A stretch of 64,000 bases of DNA from Azospira sp. I13 (GTDB taxonomy: Bacteria; Pseudomonadota; Gammaproteobacteria; Burkholderiales; Rhodocyclaceae). Position 1 is the stretch's first letter; each line of letters starts with the position of its first letter. The position numbers and the translations under genes were made by a program. Shown in pieces: positions 21,703 through 30,729 of this stretch. Where the stretch lies: contig NZ_BFBP01000003.1 in NCBI RefSeq assembly GCF_003112695.1, forward strand, positions 440,391 through 504,390, read 5' to 3'. The notes under the pieces are model-generated. The model saw only the letters and a program-made list of their open reading frames with translations. It searched no databases and had not been told where the DNA came from.

Positions 21703-21729
21703 TGATCGTAATAAATAAAGTCTGTCGGA
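21703..21729 (+). repeat. Left terminal inverted repeat / TnsB site L1
   Basis: This 27-bp end matches the right terminus in inverted orientation at 25 of 27 positions; both contain AAATAAAGTCTGTCGGA. It begins TG, as expected for retroviral-type DDE transposon ends. Confidence 0.9.
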
Positions 21730-21733
21730 GTGT

Positions 21734-21749
21734 AATAAAGTCTGTCGGA
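21734..21749 (+). repeat. Second left-end TnsB-type repeat (L2)
   Basis: AATAAAGTCTGTCGGA repeats exactly the core of the terminal repeat, with its start 25 bases after the equivalent core in L1. I see only two clear copies at the left end against about five or six at the right, so the ends are asymmetric. Confidence 0.8.
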
Positions 21750-21758
21750 CGAAATTGA

Positions 21759-21786
21759 AAAAGCCCCGCCTTGTACGGGGCTTTTG
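21759..21786. terminator. Hairpin terminator inside the left transposon end
   Basis: AAGCCCCG (21761-21768) pairs with CGGGGCTT (21776-21783) and is followed by TTTT, with AAAAA before the stem. It can stop transcription entering from the outer integrase promoter and also transcription leaving the element. Confidence 0.75.
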
Positions 21787-22002
21787 CTTGTTGGGCAGAA
21801 ACTATGCGCATTAATCGGCTTATGAGTTTGATAACCAGAACTTTATGCCGCTCAAACCAGTAGGCCCCTGTGAGTTGCCGCGACAGTCAGCGGAACATTT
21901 AGCGCGGCCTGAAGTGCATGATATATGCATTGGTGAATATGGGCCTTCAGCCACCGAACCCGGCATTGTGGTTTGGCAAATAAAAAAATAGTACGACGTA
22001 CC

Positions 22003-22031
22003 TTGACATTGGTTTGTCGTGTGCCTATAGT
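22003..22031 (+). promoter_or_regulatory. Near-consensus sigma-70 promoter for the left cargo
   Basis: TTGACA (22003-22008), a 17-base spacer and TATAGT (22026-22031) lie 26 bases upstream of the DUF4258 start. ACGAC before the -35 box and GTCGT in the spacer form an imperfect inverted repeat that could be an operator. This is the clearest promoter driving the left cargo genes. Confidence 0.7.
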
Positions 22032-22056
22032 TCGTTCCATGACGACGGAGGACACA

Positions 22057-22311
22057 ATGCAATTCACTCGACATGCACACCAACGAATGACGCAACGCGG
22101 GATTACCCGCTCGATGATCGATTTGGTTCTGGAGTTCGGCGAAGTTGAGCAAGACAAGGCCATCCTGGACAAGAAGCACGCACAGCAGCTGATCCGTGAA
22201 TTGGAGGAGAAGCTGCGCACCGCTAAGAAAATTTTGGACAAAGGCGGATGTGTGGTTGTCGAGGCGGATAACGCCATCCTGACGACTTACAACTACCAGT
22301 CGAAGCACTAA
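22057..22311 (+). CDS. DUF4258-domain small protein (possible toxin-like)
   Basis: An 84-residue protein. The start at ATG 22057 is chosen because GGAGG lies six bases upstream; a longer frame from 21973 would begin ahead of the promoter. The N-terminus MQFTRHAHQRMTQRGITRSM is the signature of DUF4258 proteins, which are structurally related to RelE/HigB-type toxins. The middle is lysine/glutamate-rich (DKKHAQQLIRELEEKLRTAK), and the C-terminus returns to the family (VVEADNAILTTYNY). No obvious antitoxin is adjacent; the next gene, 11 bases on, is the methylase-like fusion. It may therefore be co-expressed with the restriction cluster. Confidence 0.7.
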   Translation: MQFTRHAHQRMTQRGITRSMIDLVLEFGEVEQDKAILDKKHAQQLIRELEEKLRTAKKILDKGGCVVVEADNAILTTYNYQSKH

Positions 22312-22322
22312 GGGAGTAAGCC

Positions 22323-24101
22323 ATGTACGAAAAACTAATTCACCAGCTGGCTCAGCTCCTGCGGGGCAATATGGTGCCGGATGAGTTTTATCCAGTCGCC
22401 TTGCAACTCTTGGCGTGGGTACGGCTCTCCAAGCTTGGGCGTCTAATGGGTGGGCTGGCTTTTAATCCTGTCGAGCCTCCGAGGGATGCCAAACATCTAG
22501 TTTCTATCTTCAACCAGATCGGGAGTTACGAGGCGCTAGGGCCTGATAGTAGTGCTTACGTGTATGTCAGCCCAGCCCTTCAGCATTTGTCGCCGGGGCA
22601 AGTGCTCCAAGCGCTAGAGCTGCTAGCTGACGCCAATTTGGACTTGCCGTGGGCTCCCGATAACCTGACGGCAGCGATGAGCAGTGCGGCGGGTAAATCG
22701 TTTGCGAGTCTGCCTAACGAGCTGACTGGCCTGATGGCTAAGCTCGCCCGAGTAGAACCTTCCATGAAGGTATATCTACCCTTCGAGCAAAGTTTTCAAC
22801 TGACAGCAGTGGTTCAGGCGCTCAGTGCCGCGACCTTTTCTGAAACCAAGATGGCTTGGCCGTTTCCTTGGTTGGTCAATCTGCTTTCGGATACGTCAGC
22901 GAGTGTTTACGTGGGCGATAGTCTGGAGCGTCCGGGCTTCCTGGAGGAAGGCCGGCTGACACAATTCGATATCAGCCTGTGCTTCCCGCCTTTCGGGGTG
23001 AAGTATGACCCGATGCTTGCTGAACGGGATCTGTTCGGGCGTTTTCCGGAGCAAACCGCGTCAATCGCGGTACTGGCGGTACGCCACATCCTCGCCCGTA
23101 CTAAAGGGCGTGCGGTTGTGGCTGTACCCAACGGTTTGCTGTTCAGTCCCGGTGCGGAACGATCACTGCGTGAAGATTTGCTGGCGAAGAAGCAGATTGA
23201 AGCAGTTGTCGCATTACCTGCCGCGCTACTACCGAACACGGCGTTGGCTTTCTCGTTGCTTATTCTGAATCGAGAAAACACGAGCGATAAGATCGTGTTT
23301 GTTGATGGCACAAACGATGCCCTGTTCAAGAAGGATGGCCGTGGGCGTGCGGTCTTGACGGCGTGGGAGCAAATTGCTGACCTCGTACTCTCTCGCATTG
23401 AAAACGACATATCCAGGATCGTTTCAGTCGAGGATGTCCTTGGTAAGGATGCTCAGCTTCAAGTAAATCGCTACTGCAAATCCTCGGACGGCGAGGCTGT
23501 GGAAGCGTTGCTCGAAAAATACCCCAATCGTGCCTTGGACGAGTTGGTCAGCATTGTGCGTCCGCTACCGATTTCTAATAGCGATGAGGGAATCTCTGTA
23601 CAGGAAGTCGGGCCTGCCGACTTCCCTGAGTATGGCTACGCTCAGATTCCCGGTCGCGAAGTATTCATCACCGAGGCTGCTTTTGCGAAAGGACGTAAAC
23701 AGTTCCTACGCCCTTTCGATATCGCCATCACGATTAAAGGAAGCGTAGGGAAGGTGGCGATTTTCCCGCCTGAAATCGATGTCGGCGTGAGCGCTGGCTG
23801 GGTTGCAGGACAGTCATGCTTAGTGCTTCGAGTTGATGACAAAGGTATCATCGACCCCCGTGTTCTTTTCAGTTTCCTAAAGTCGGAAATCGGCCAAGCC
23901 CTGCTGAAGCAGATTGTCTCGGGGGCTTCGGTTCCGCTGATTCAGCTCCGGGAACTGGAAAAGATCAGGATTCCCGTTCCAGATCGACTTGAGCAAGAAA
24001 AGACGATCGAGGCGTTTGAAAAGATCGTTGAAATCGAGCGGCTGGTTGCGAACTCTCGTGACGAGCAACGAAAACTCAGCAATGCAATCTGGACAATTTA
24101 A
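22323..24101 (+). CDS. Degenerate N6-adenine methylase fused to an HsdS-like target-recognition domain
   Basis: A 592-residue protein. Residues about 1-390 resemble the catalytic region of HsdM/N6-methylases: there is an equivalent of the substrate loop (ISLCFPPFGVKY) and ARTKGRAVVAVPNGLLFSPG. The SAM-binding DPACGSGG motif is absent and the NPPY/F motif has become FPPF, so methylation activity is doubtful. Residues about 410-592 look like one HsdS half: an Arg/Lys-rich target-recognition segment, SGASVPLIQLRELEKIRIPV, then a helix (EQEKTIEAFEKIVEIERL). It sits directly ahead of complete hsdM, hsdS and hsdR genes in the same direction. It may be an accessory DNA-recognition or regulatory subunit of that system; this is inference. 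Confidence 0.72.
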   Translation: MYEKLIHQLAQLLRGNMVPDEFYPVALQLLAWVRLSKLGRLMGGLAFNPVEPPRDAKHLVSIFNQIGSYEALGPDSSAYVYVSPALQHLSPGQVLQALELLADANLDLPWAPDNLTAAMSSAAGKSFASLPNELTGLMAKLARVEPSMKVYLPFEQSFQLTAVVQALSAATFSETKMAWPFPWLVNLLSDTSASVYVGDSLERPGFLEEGRLTQFDISLCFPPFGVKYDPMLAERDLFGRFPEQTASIAVLAVRHILARTKGRAVVAVPNGLLFSPGAERSLREDLLAKKQIEAVVALPAALLPNTALAFSLLILNRENTSDKIVFVDGTNDALFKKDGRGRAVLTAWEQIADLVLSRIENDISRIVSVEDVLGKDAQLQVNRYCKSSDGEAVEALLEKYPNRALDELVSIVRPLPISNSDEGISVQEVGPADFPEYGYAQIPGREVFITEAAFAKGRKQFLRPFDIAITIKGSVGKVAIFPPEIDVGVSAGWVAGQSCLVLRVDDKGIIDPRVLFSFLKSEIGQALLKQIVSGASVPLIQLRELEKIRIPVPDRLEQEKTIEAFEKIVEIERLVANSRDEQRKLSNAIWTI

Positions 24102-24112
24102 AAAAGAAAAAT

Positions 24113-26464
24113 ATGGATCACTCAGTACACAACAAGATCGTCAGCTTCATCTGGTCAATCGCTGACGACTGCCTCAGGGATGTTTTCGTGCGCGGCAAGT
24201 ACCGCGATGTCATCCTGCCGATGTTCGTCCTGCGCCGTCTGGACTGCCTGCTGGAGCCCAGCAAGGAAACGGTGCTCGAAGAGGTTCGCTTCCAGCGTGA
24301 AGACGCGGAAATGGCTGACCTCGATCCTCACGGCCTGCGCGAGGCATCGGGCTACGTGTTCTACAACACATCCCGCTTCACGTTGAAATCGTTGCTGGGC
24401 AACCCGTCTCAGTTAGAGGCCAACCTCAAGAACTACCTTGACGGCTTCTCGGACAACGTGAAGGAGATCGTTGAGAAGTTCGATCTGCGCAACCAGATCC
24501 GCAAGATGGCGCAGTCGGACGTGCTGCACGACGTGATTGAGAAGTTCGTTTCCGACGAGATCAACCTCAGCCCCAACGACCGCAAAGGCCCGGATGGGCG
24601 CACCCAGCCGGGACTGTCCAACTTGGGCATGGGCTACGTCTTCGAGGAACTGATCCGCAAGTTCAACGAAGAAAACAACGAAGAAGCCGGTGAGCACTTC
24701 ACGCCCCGTGAAGTGATCAAGCTCATGACCAATTTGGTCTTCATTCCGGTCAAGGATCAACTGCCCAACCCGCTGACCATCTACGACCCGGCTTGCGGTA
24801 GTGGCGGCATGCTGACCGAGTCGCAAGACTTCATCACCGATCCCGAAGGCGAGATCAAGGCCAAGGTGGGCGTTTTCCTCTATGGCAAGGAAGTGAACCC
24901 GGAGACCTACGCCATCTGCAAGTCCGACATGATGATCAAGGGCAACGACCCGGAGAACATCAAGTTCGGTTCCACACTGGCGACCGACGATTTCTCGGGC
25001 ACCCGTTTCGATTTCATGCTCACGAACCCGCCCTACGGCAAGAGTTGGAAGAGCGACCAGAAGAGCATCGTTGAAGGCAAGGATGTGATCGACCATCGCT
25101 TCCAGGTCAATCTATCCGACTACACCGAGGAAGACTTCGACTTTTACCCGGCCATTCCGCGCTCGTCGGACGGCCAGCTCCTTTTCATGATGGAGATGGT
25201 GGGCAAGATGAAGCGACGCAGCGACAGCCCGATGGGCTCGCGCATCGCTTCCGTCCACAACGGTTCGGCTTTGTTCACTGGCGATGCAGGCAGCGGCGAG
25301 AGCAACATCCGCCGCCACATCATCGAGAATGACTATCTGGAAGCTATCATCCAGCTGCCGAACAACCTGTTCTACAATACCGGTATCACTACCTACGTCT
25401 GGGTTCTGTCCAACAACAAGGTCGACCAGCGTAAAGGCAAGGTGCAGTTGATCGACGCCAGCAACCTGTACCAGAAGCTGCGCAAGAACCTCGGTGAGAA
25501 GAACTGCGAACTCACCGACGAGCACATCCACCAGATCACCCAGCTGTACTTGGAAATGCCGAATGACGGCATTTCCAAAGTCTTCAACAACCGTGATTTC
25601 GGCTACTACAAGGTCACGGTGGAGCGCCCGCTGCGGCTGGCAGCCCAATTCAGCCCCGAGCGCATCGCCACACTGCGTTTCACACCGGGCATGCAGGACA
25701 TCATGGAATGGGTGTATGGCAAGTACGGCGATGAGGTTTACACCGGCCTGAAGGCGCATGCCGAAGCCATCGAAGCCCACCTTGAGCGCGAAGAAATCGC
25801 TCTTTCTCCCAAGAACCGCAAGGAACTGCTGTCCGAAGCCACATGGCGCGAGCAACGCGACATCATGCAGGGCGCACAGCAACTGGCCGAGAAAATCGGT
25901 GGCGGCGAATTCCTTGACTTCAATCACTTTGAGGGCGTCGTCGATGACACCCTCAAAGTGCTGGGCCTGAAGCTGGCCGCACCCGCCCGCAAGCAAATCC
26001 TCAACGCCGTCAGCTGGCGTGACGAACGGGCCGAGAAGGTTATCAAGAAGGTTCACAAGCTCAATGCAGCCAAGCTGAATGACTTGCTAAACCAACTGGA
26101 CACCACCCGCGACAAGCTTGGCGACTATGGCTACATGGCGACACCGACCGGCGAGTACATCGAGTACGAGCCGGACAGCGAGCTGCGCGACACCGAGAAC
26201 GTACCGCTGGCGCTCGATACCAGCCTGTCCGCATCCAGGGTGATCCACGACTACTTCATCCGTGAAGTGCGCCCGCATGTGGACGAGGCCTGGATCGCTA
26301 TCGACAAGACCGTGATCGGCTACGAGATCAGCTTCAACAAGTATTTTTACCAGCACAAGCCACTGCGTAGCCTGGAGGAAGTCACGGCGGAAATCCTGGC
26401 GCTGGAGGCTGAAACCGATGGCCTGCTCAAGCAGCTGGTGAGCTTTGTCGGGAGCTCAAAGTAA
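24113..26464 (+). CDS. hsdM: Type I restriction-modification methylase subunit HsdM
   Basis: A 783-residue N6-adenine methyltransferase. An N-terminal helical HsdM_N domain (SFIWSIADDCLRDVFVRGKY) precedes the catalytic domain with GEHFTPREVIKLM, the SAM motif YDPACGSGGM (about residues 224-233) and the adenine motif TNPPYG (about 305-310). At 783 residues it is longer than the usual HsdM of about 500-550, because of a C-terminal extension from about 550 with several helices. It methylates the host copy of the recognition sequence together with HsdS. Its stop overlaps the hsdS start (TAATG), a classic coupled arrangement. Confidence 0.95.
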   Translation: MDHSVHNKIVSFIWSIADDCLRDVFVRGKYRDVILPMFVLRRLDCLLEPSKETVLEEVRFQREDAEMADLDPHGLREASGYVFYNTSRFTLKSLLGNPSQLEANLKNYLDGFSDNVKEIVEKFDLRNQIRKMAQSDVLHDVIEKFVSDEINLSPNDRKGPDGRTQPGLSNLGMGYVFEELIRKFNEENNEEAGEHFTPREVIKLMTNLVFIPVKDQLPNPLTIYDPACGSGGMLTESQDFITDPEGEIKAKVGVFLYGKEVNPETYAICKSDMMIKGNDPENIKFGSTLATDDFSGTRFDFMLTNPPYGKSWKSDQKSIVEGKDVIDHRFQVNLSDYTEEDFDFYPAIPRSSDGQLLFMMEMVGKMKRRSDSPMGSRIASVHNGSALFTGDAGSGESNIRRHIIENDYLEAIIQLPNNLFYNTGITTYVWVLSNNKVDQRKGKVQLIDASNLYQKLRKNLGEKNCELTDEHIHQITQLYLEMPNDGISKVFNNRDFGYYKVTVERPLRLAAQFSPERIATLRFTPGMQDIMEWVYGKYGDEVYTGLKAHAEAIEAHLEREEIALSPKNRKELLSEATWREQRDIMQGAQQLAEKIGGGEFLDFNHFEGVVDDTLKVLGLKLAAPARKQILNAVSWRDERAEKVIKKVHKLNAAKLNDLLNQLDTTRDKLGDYGYMATPTGEYIEYEPDSELRDTENVPLALDTSLSASRVIHDYFIREVRPHVDEAWIAIDKTVIGYEISFNKYFYQHKPLRSLEEVTAEILALEAETDGLLKQLVSFVGSSK

Positions 26465-27765
26465 TGCAGCGCTACGAGAGCTACAAACCGAGTGACGCTG
26501 CTTGGCTAGGCAATGTTCCCTCTCACTGGGACGTTCAGCCTCTCCGTGCTGTGACCTCGCTCAAGTCCGACAAGAACAGGCCTGATCTGCCTGTTCTGTC
26601 GGTCTATCGAGAGTATGGAGTCATTCTGAAAGACTCCCGAGACGATAACCACAACGCCACCTCACTCGACACGAGCACCTACAAGGTCGTAAAGCCTGGC
26701 GATCTGGTCGTCAACAAGATGAAGGCATGGCAAGGCTCGATGGGCGTGAGTTCCCATCACGGAATTGTTAGCCCTGCGTACATCACCTGCACTACAAAGG
26801 CGGATCGGGTCAGCCCCGCATACCTTCATTACCTCCTGCGGTCGTCACCGTTGATCGGCGTTTACAACTCTTTGTCTTACGGCGTTCGCGTTGGGCAATG
26901 GGACATGCACTACGAGGATTTCAAACGAATTCCGATTCCCTTGCCGCCCAAAGATGAGCAAGACCGCATCGTTGCCTTCCTCGACCAAAAAACCGCTGAG
27001 ATCGATGCTGCGATTGCGAAGAAAGAGCGGCTGATAGAGTTGCTAGAAGAGGAAAAGCTAGCGCTGGTCAATGAGGCCGTAACTTATGGTCTCAACCGCG
27101 CAGTTTCCTTCAAACACAGCGGGATTGAGTGGATAGAAAAAATTCCATCACATTGGGTTGTCAGAAAAATATCGCATTTGTTTAGGCTCATAGGATCAGG
27201 CACCACACCTGCAAGCGGGAATCCTGCTTACTATGAAAACGGTACATCTGACTGGGTAAACACTGGGGATTTGAATGATGGAGTGATGGTTGGGGAAGTA
27301 AAAAAAGTCTCCAATCTTGCACTGAAGGCCTATTCGTCCCTTAAGGCCTATCCGGAAGGGACATTGATTGTTGCAATGTATGGAGCAACGATCGGCAAAA
27401 CAGGAATTACGTCGCGAGTAGCCACTGTCAATCAAGCGTGCTGCTGTTTGCATGGTGCTGAGAAAATATCTACAAGGTATGCACAGCTTTGGTTCTACGG
27501 AAACAAAAATAATATTGTCGCAATGGGGTATGGCGGCGGCCAACCAAATATCAGTCAAGACTTGATTCGCTCTCTTCGTATTCCTACGCCACCTCTGCCT
27601 GAACAGGCTGCCATCGTCGAATTTGTCGATGCTCAGACAAGAATCATTGATCAATTAATCCAATCAACAAGGATAGGATTGATTAAGTTGCATCAACTGA
27701 AGCAGACATTGATCGCCTCTATGGTGACAGGAAAATTCAATGTTTCTGGGGGAGAGCAATGGTAA
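26464..27765 (+). CDS. hsdS: Type I restriction-modification specificity subunit HsdS
   Basis: A 433-residue protein with two target-recognition domains, each followed by a conserved helix. The first starts SDAAWLGNVPSHWDVQPLRA and ends in IPIPLPPKDEQDRIVAFLDQ; the second starts HSGIEWIEKIPSHWVVRKIS and ends in IPTPPLPEQAAIVEFVDAQT. Two half-repeats of this kind recognise the two parts of a bipartite site. The second domain has visibly lower GC than the first, which fits domain swapping by recombination. It overlaps hsdM upstream and hsdR downstream (7 bases). Confidence 0.95.
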   Translation: MQRYESYKPSDAAWLGNVPSHWDVQPLRAVTSLKSDKNRPDLPVLSVYREYGVILKDSRDDNHNATSLDTSTYKVVKPGDLVVNKMKAWQGSMGVSSHHGIVSPAYITCTTKADRVSPAYLHYLLRSSPLIGVYNSLSYGVRVGQWDMHYEDFKRIPIPLPPKDEQDRIVAFLDQKTAEIDAAIAKKERLIELLEEEKLALVNEAVTYGLNRAVSFKHSGIEWIEKIPSHWVVRKISHLFRLIGSGTTPASGNPAYYENGTSDWVNTGDLNDGVMVGEVKKVSNLALKAYSSLKAYPEGTLIVAMYGATIGKTGITSRVATVNQACCCLHGAEKISTRYAQLWFYGNKNNIVAMGYGGGQPNISQDLIRSLRIPTPPLPEQAAIVEFVDAQTRIIDQLIQSTRIGLIKLHQLKQTLIASMVTGKFNVSGGEQW

Positions 27766-30713
27766 GCCAAACCAACGAAGCAGCGCTCGAAACGCACATC
27801 GAAAACGCCCTTGCCAAGGACGGCTACTACATTGGCAATCCAGCTGACTTCGACAGAGAGTTTGCCATCGACGGCAAACTCTTCTGGCAATTCCTCGAAG
27901 CCACGCAGCCCAAGGAGCTGGCAAAGCTGAAGGATCGCCCAAACTGGCAGCGCCTGCTGCTGGAGCGGCTAAACAAGAAGATCAAGAAGGACAGCGTGCT
28001 GGCTGTTCTGAAGAAGGGGTTGGACATCGATGATGCCCATTTCGATCTGCTCTACCGGCTGCCCTACAACGACCTAAACCCGGAAGTTGTCGCCAACTTT
28101 GCGGCCAACATCTTCAGCGTCACCCGGCAGGTGCATTACAGCGAGTCTGACACTTTCAAGTCGGTGGACATGGTGCTCTTCGTCAATGGCTTGGCGATTG
28201 CCACCCTGGAGCTGAAAAATCCTTGGACCGGCCAGAACGTCCACAACGCCATCAAGCAGTACCGCACCGATCGCGACCCGCGTGAACCGCTGTTCGAATT
28301 TGGCCGCTGTCTGGTCCACTTTGCGGTGGACCCAGACGAGGCCTACATGTGTGCCCAGCTGGCTGGAAATGACAGCAATTTCTTGCCGTTCAACAAGGGT
28401 TTCAATTTCGGTAAGGGCAACCCGGTCAACCCGAAAGGCCACAAAACAGCCTACCTCTGGGACGACATCCTGCCGCGCCGCAGCCTGACCAACATTATCG
28501 AGCAGTTCGCCAAGTTCACCGTCGAGAAGGACAAGAAGACCGGCAAGGAGCGCAAGGCGCTGTTCTTCCCCCGTTACCACCAGCTGGACGTGGTGCGCGG
28601 CATCCTGGCTGATGCCAAACAGAATGGCATCGGCCAGACCTACCTGATCCAGCATTCGGCGGGCTCGGGCAAGTCCAACTCGATCACCTGGCTGGCCTAC
28701 CAACTAGTCGAGCTGTACGACACGGCAGGCACTGCCAACGTGTTCGATTCCGTGGTCGTCGTGACCGACCGCAGGGTGCTGGACACCCAGCTCAAGGACA
28801 ACATCAAGCTCTTCTCCGAGACGAAGAACATCGTCGCCCACGCCGAGAGCGCCGCCGAACTGAAGGCGCATCTGGAGTTGGGTAAGAAGATCATCATCAC
28901 CACGGTGCAGAAATTCCCGTTCATCGTGGATGCTATCGACGATCTGACAGACCGTAACTTCGCCGTCATCATCGACGAAGCCCATTCTTCGCAATCTGGC
29001 AGCGCTTCCGACAAGCTGAACATGACGCTGGGGGCGGAAGACGAGGACGTGCCGGAAGACCTCCAGGACAAGATTCTTGCGGCCATGAAGGGCCGCAAGA
29101 TGAGCCAGAACGCCAGCTACTTTGCCTTCACTGCCACCCCGAAACCGGCCACGCTGGAGAAGTTCGGGCGGCAAGGTCCGGACGGGAGGTTCTATCCCTT
29201 CCACCTGTACTCCATGAAGCAGGCCATCGAGGAGAAATTCATCCTCGACGTGCTGGAGAAGTACACGACCTACAAGAGCTACTACGAGGTCCAGAAATCG
29301 GTCGAAGATAACCCGCTGTTCGACACTGCCAAGGCGCAGAAGAAGCTCAAGGCCTTTGTGGAGGCCAGCCCCCGCACCATCGAAGTGAAGGCCAAGATCA
29401 TGGTAGATCACTTCATGAGCAACGTCTGGCAGGCCAAGAAGCTCAAGGGCAAAGCCAAGGCGATGGTCGTTACGCGCAACATCGAATGCGCGATCCGCTA
29501 CTTCTTCGCCATCCGCAGCGCATTGCAAGAGGCCAACGCGCCATTCAAGGCGCTGGTGGCCTTTTCGGGCGAGAAAACCGTCGATGGCATCAAGTACACC
29601 GAGGACGGACTCAACGGCATTCCCGCCCGTGACTTGCCCGAGGAATTCGAGAAGGACGATTTCAAGATTCTGGTTGTCGCCAACAAGTACCTGACCGGCT
29701 TCGACGAGCCCATGCTGCACACCATGTACGTGGACAAGAAGCTGCAAGGGGTACTCGCGGTGCAGGCGCTCTCACGCCTGAACCGCTGCAACTGGAAGCT
29801 GGGCAAAACCGATACCTTCGTGCTCGACTTCTACAACTCCGTGGACGACGTCAAAGGGGCATTCGACCCGTTCTACACGGCCACGAGCTTGAGCGAGCCC
29901 ACCGACGTCAACGTGCTTCACGACCTCAAGGATGTGCTGGATAACTTCGGTATTTACGACTGGTCGGAGGTAACGACCTTCAACGAGAAATTCTTTGCCA
30001 GCGCAGAAGCCGAAGAACTGCACCCGATCATCGATACCGTGGTGGCCCGCTTCGAGGCTGACCTCGACGACGAGCAACGCATCGACTTCAAGATCAAGGC
30101 CAAACAGTTCGTCAAAATCTACGCGCAGGTGGCGGCCATCATCCCGTTCAACAACGTGGGCTGGGAAATGCTGCACTGGTTCCTGAAATTCCTGATCCCC
30201 AAGCTGAAGGTGAAGGACCCGGATCAGGACAAGCTGGACGAGTTACTGAACAGCATTGATCTTTCCACCTACGGGCTGGAAAGGTCACGCCTTGAGGTGA
30301 AGATTGGCCTCGATGCTTCGGAAACGGAACTGGAGCCCCAGAACCCGAACGTCCGTGGCGGCCACTTCGGCGACGGCGACAAAGACCCGCTCGACGAGAT
30401 CGTGCGGGCCTTCAACGAGCGCCACTTTGCAGGCTGGGAAGCTACACCGGAAGAGCAGCGGGTGAAGTTCATCAACATCGCCAAGCATGTGATGAACCAC
30501 GCCGACTACAAGGCTCAGGTCGAAGACAACCCGGATACCCAGAACCGGCAGTTGGCGCTGGAGCGCCTGATCCAACAGGCGATCAGCGTCGAGCGGCGGC
30601 GGGAACTCGACCTCTACAAGCGGTATGCGTCCGACCCGGATTTCAAGCGAGCTTTTGATGCGAGTGTGTCGAGATTGCTGACGTCTGCAGCCAGCGCAGC
30701 CATTTTGGCTTAA
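27759..30713 (+). CDS. hsdR: Type I restriction enzyme R subunit HsdR
   Basis: A 984-residue restriction and translocation subunit. The N-terminal nuclease domain (about 20-200) has the PD-(D/E)XK residues in KSVDMVLFVNG and ATLELKN. The helicase part carries Walker A HSAGSGKS (about 300), VVVTDRRVLD, the DEAH box VIIDEAHSSQSG (about 405), the TATPKPATL motif and a second RecA-like domain (VVANKYLTGFDEPMLHTMYV, QALSRLNR). It cuts foreign unmodified DNA after translocation. All key motifs are intact. The start overlaps hsdS by 7 bases. Confidence 0.95.
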   Translation: MVSQTNEAALETHIENALAKDGYYIGNPADFDREFAIDGKLFWQFLEATQPKELAKLKDRPNWQRLLLERLNKKIKKDSVLAVLKKGLDIDDAHFDLLYRLPYNDLNPEVVANFAANIFSVTRQVHYSESDTFKSVDMVLFVNGLAIATLELKNPWTGQNVHNAIKQYRTDRDPREPLFEFGRCLVHFAVDPDEAYMCAQLAGNDSNFLPFNKGFNFGKGNPVNPKGHKTAYLWDDILPRRSLTNIIEQFAKFTVEKDKKTGKERKALFFPRYHQLDVVRGILADAKQNGIGQTYLIQHSAGSGKSNSITWLAYQLVELYDTAGTANVFDSVVVVTDRRVLDTQLKDNIKLFSETKNIVAHAESAAELKAHLELGKKIIITTVQKFPFIVDAIDDLTDRNFAVIIDEAHSSQSGSASDKLNMTLGAEDEDVPEDLQDKILAAMKGRKMSQNASYFAFTATPKPATLEKFGRQGPDGRFYPFHLYSMKQAIEEKFILDVLEKYTTYKSYYEVQKSVEDNPLFDTAKAQKKLKAFVEASPRTIEVKAKIMVDHFMSNVWQAKKLKGKAKAMVVTRNIECAIRYFFAIRSALQEANAPFKALVAFSGEKTVDGIKYTEDGLNGIPARDLPEEFEKDDFKILVVANKYLTGFDEPMLHTMYVDKKLQGVLAVQALSRLNRCNWKLGKTDTFVLDFYNSVDDVKGAFDPFYTATSLSEPTDVNVLHDLKDVLDNFGIYDWSEVTTFNEKFFASAEAEELHPIIDTVVARFEADLDDEQRIDFKIKAKQFVKIYAQVAAIIPFNNVGWEMLHWFLKFLIPKLKVKDPDQDKLDELLNSIDLSTYGLERSRLEVKIGLDASETELEPQNPNVRGGHFGDGDKDPLDEIVRAFNERHFAGWEATPEEQRVKFINIAKHVMNHADYKAQVEDNPDTQNRQLALERLIQQAISVERRRELDLYKRYASDPDFKRAFDASVSRLLTSAASAAILA

Positions 30714-30729
30714 CGAGTAGGGAGGACTT

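Noticed and set aside
21820..22308. Minus-strand frame opposite the DUF4258 gene
   Set aside because: It covers the promoter and a family-matching gene on the other strand.
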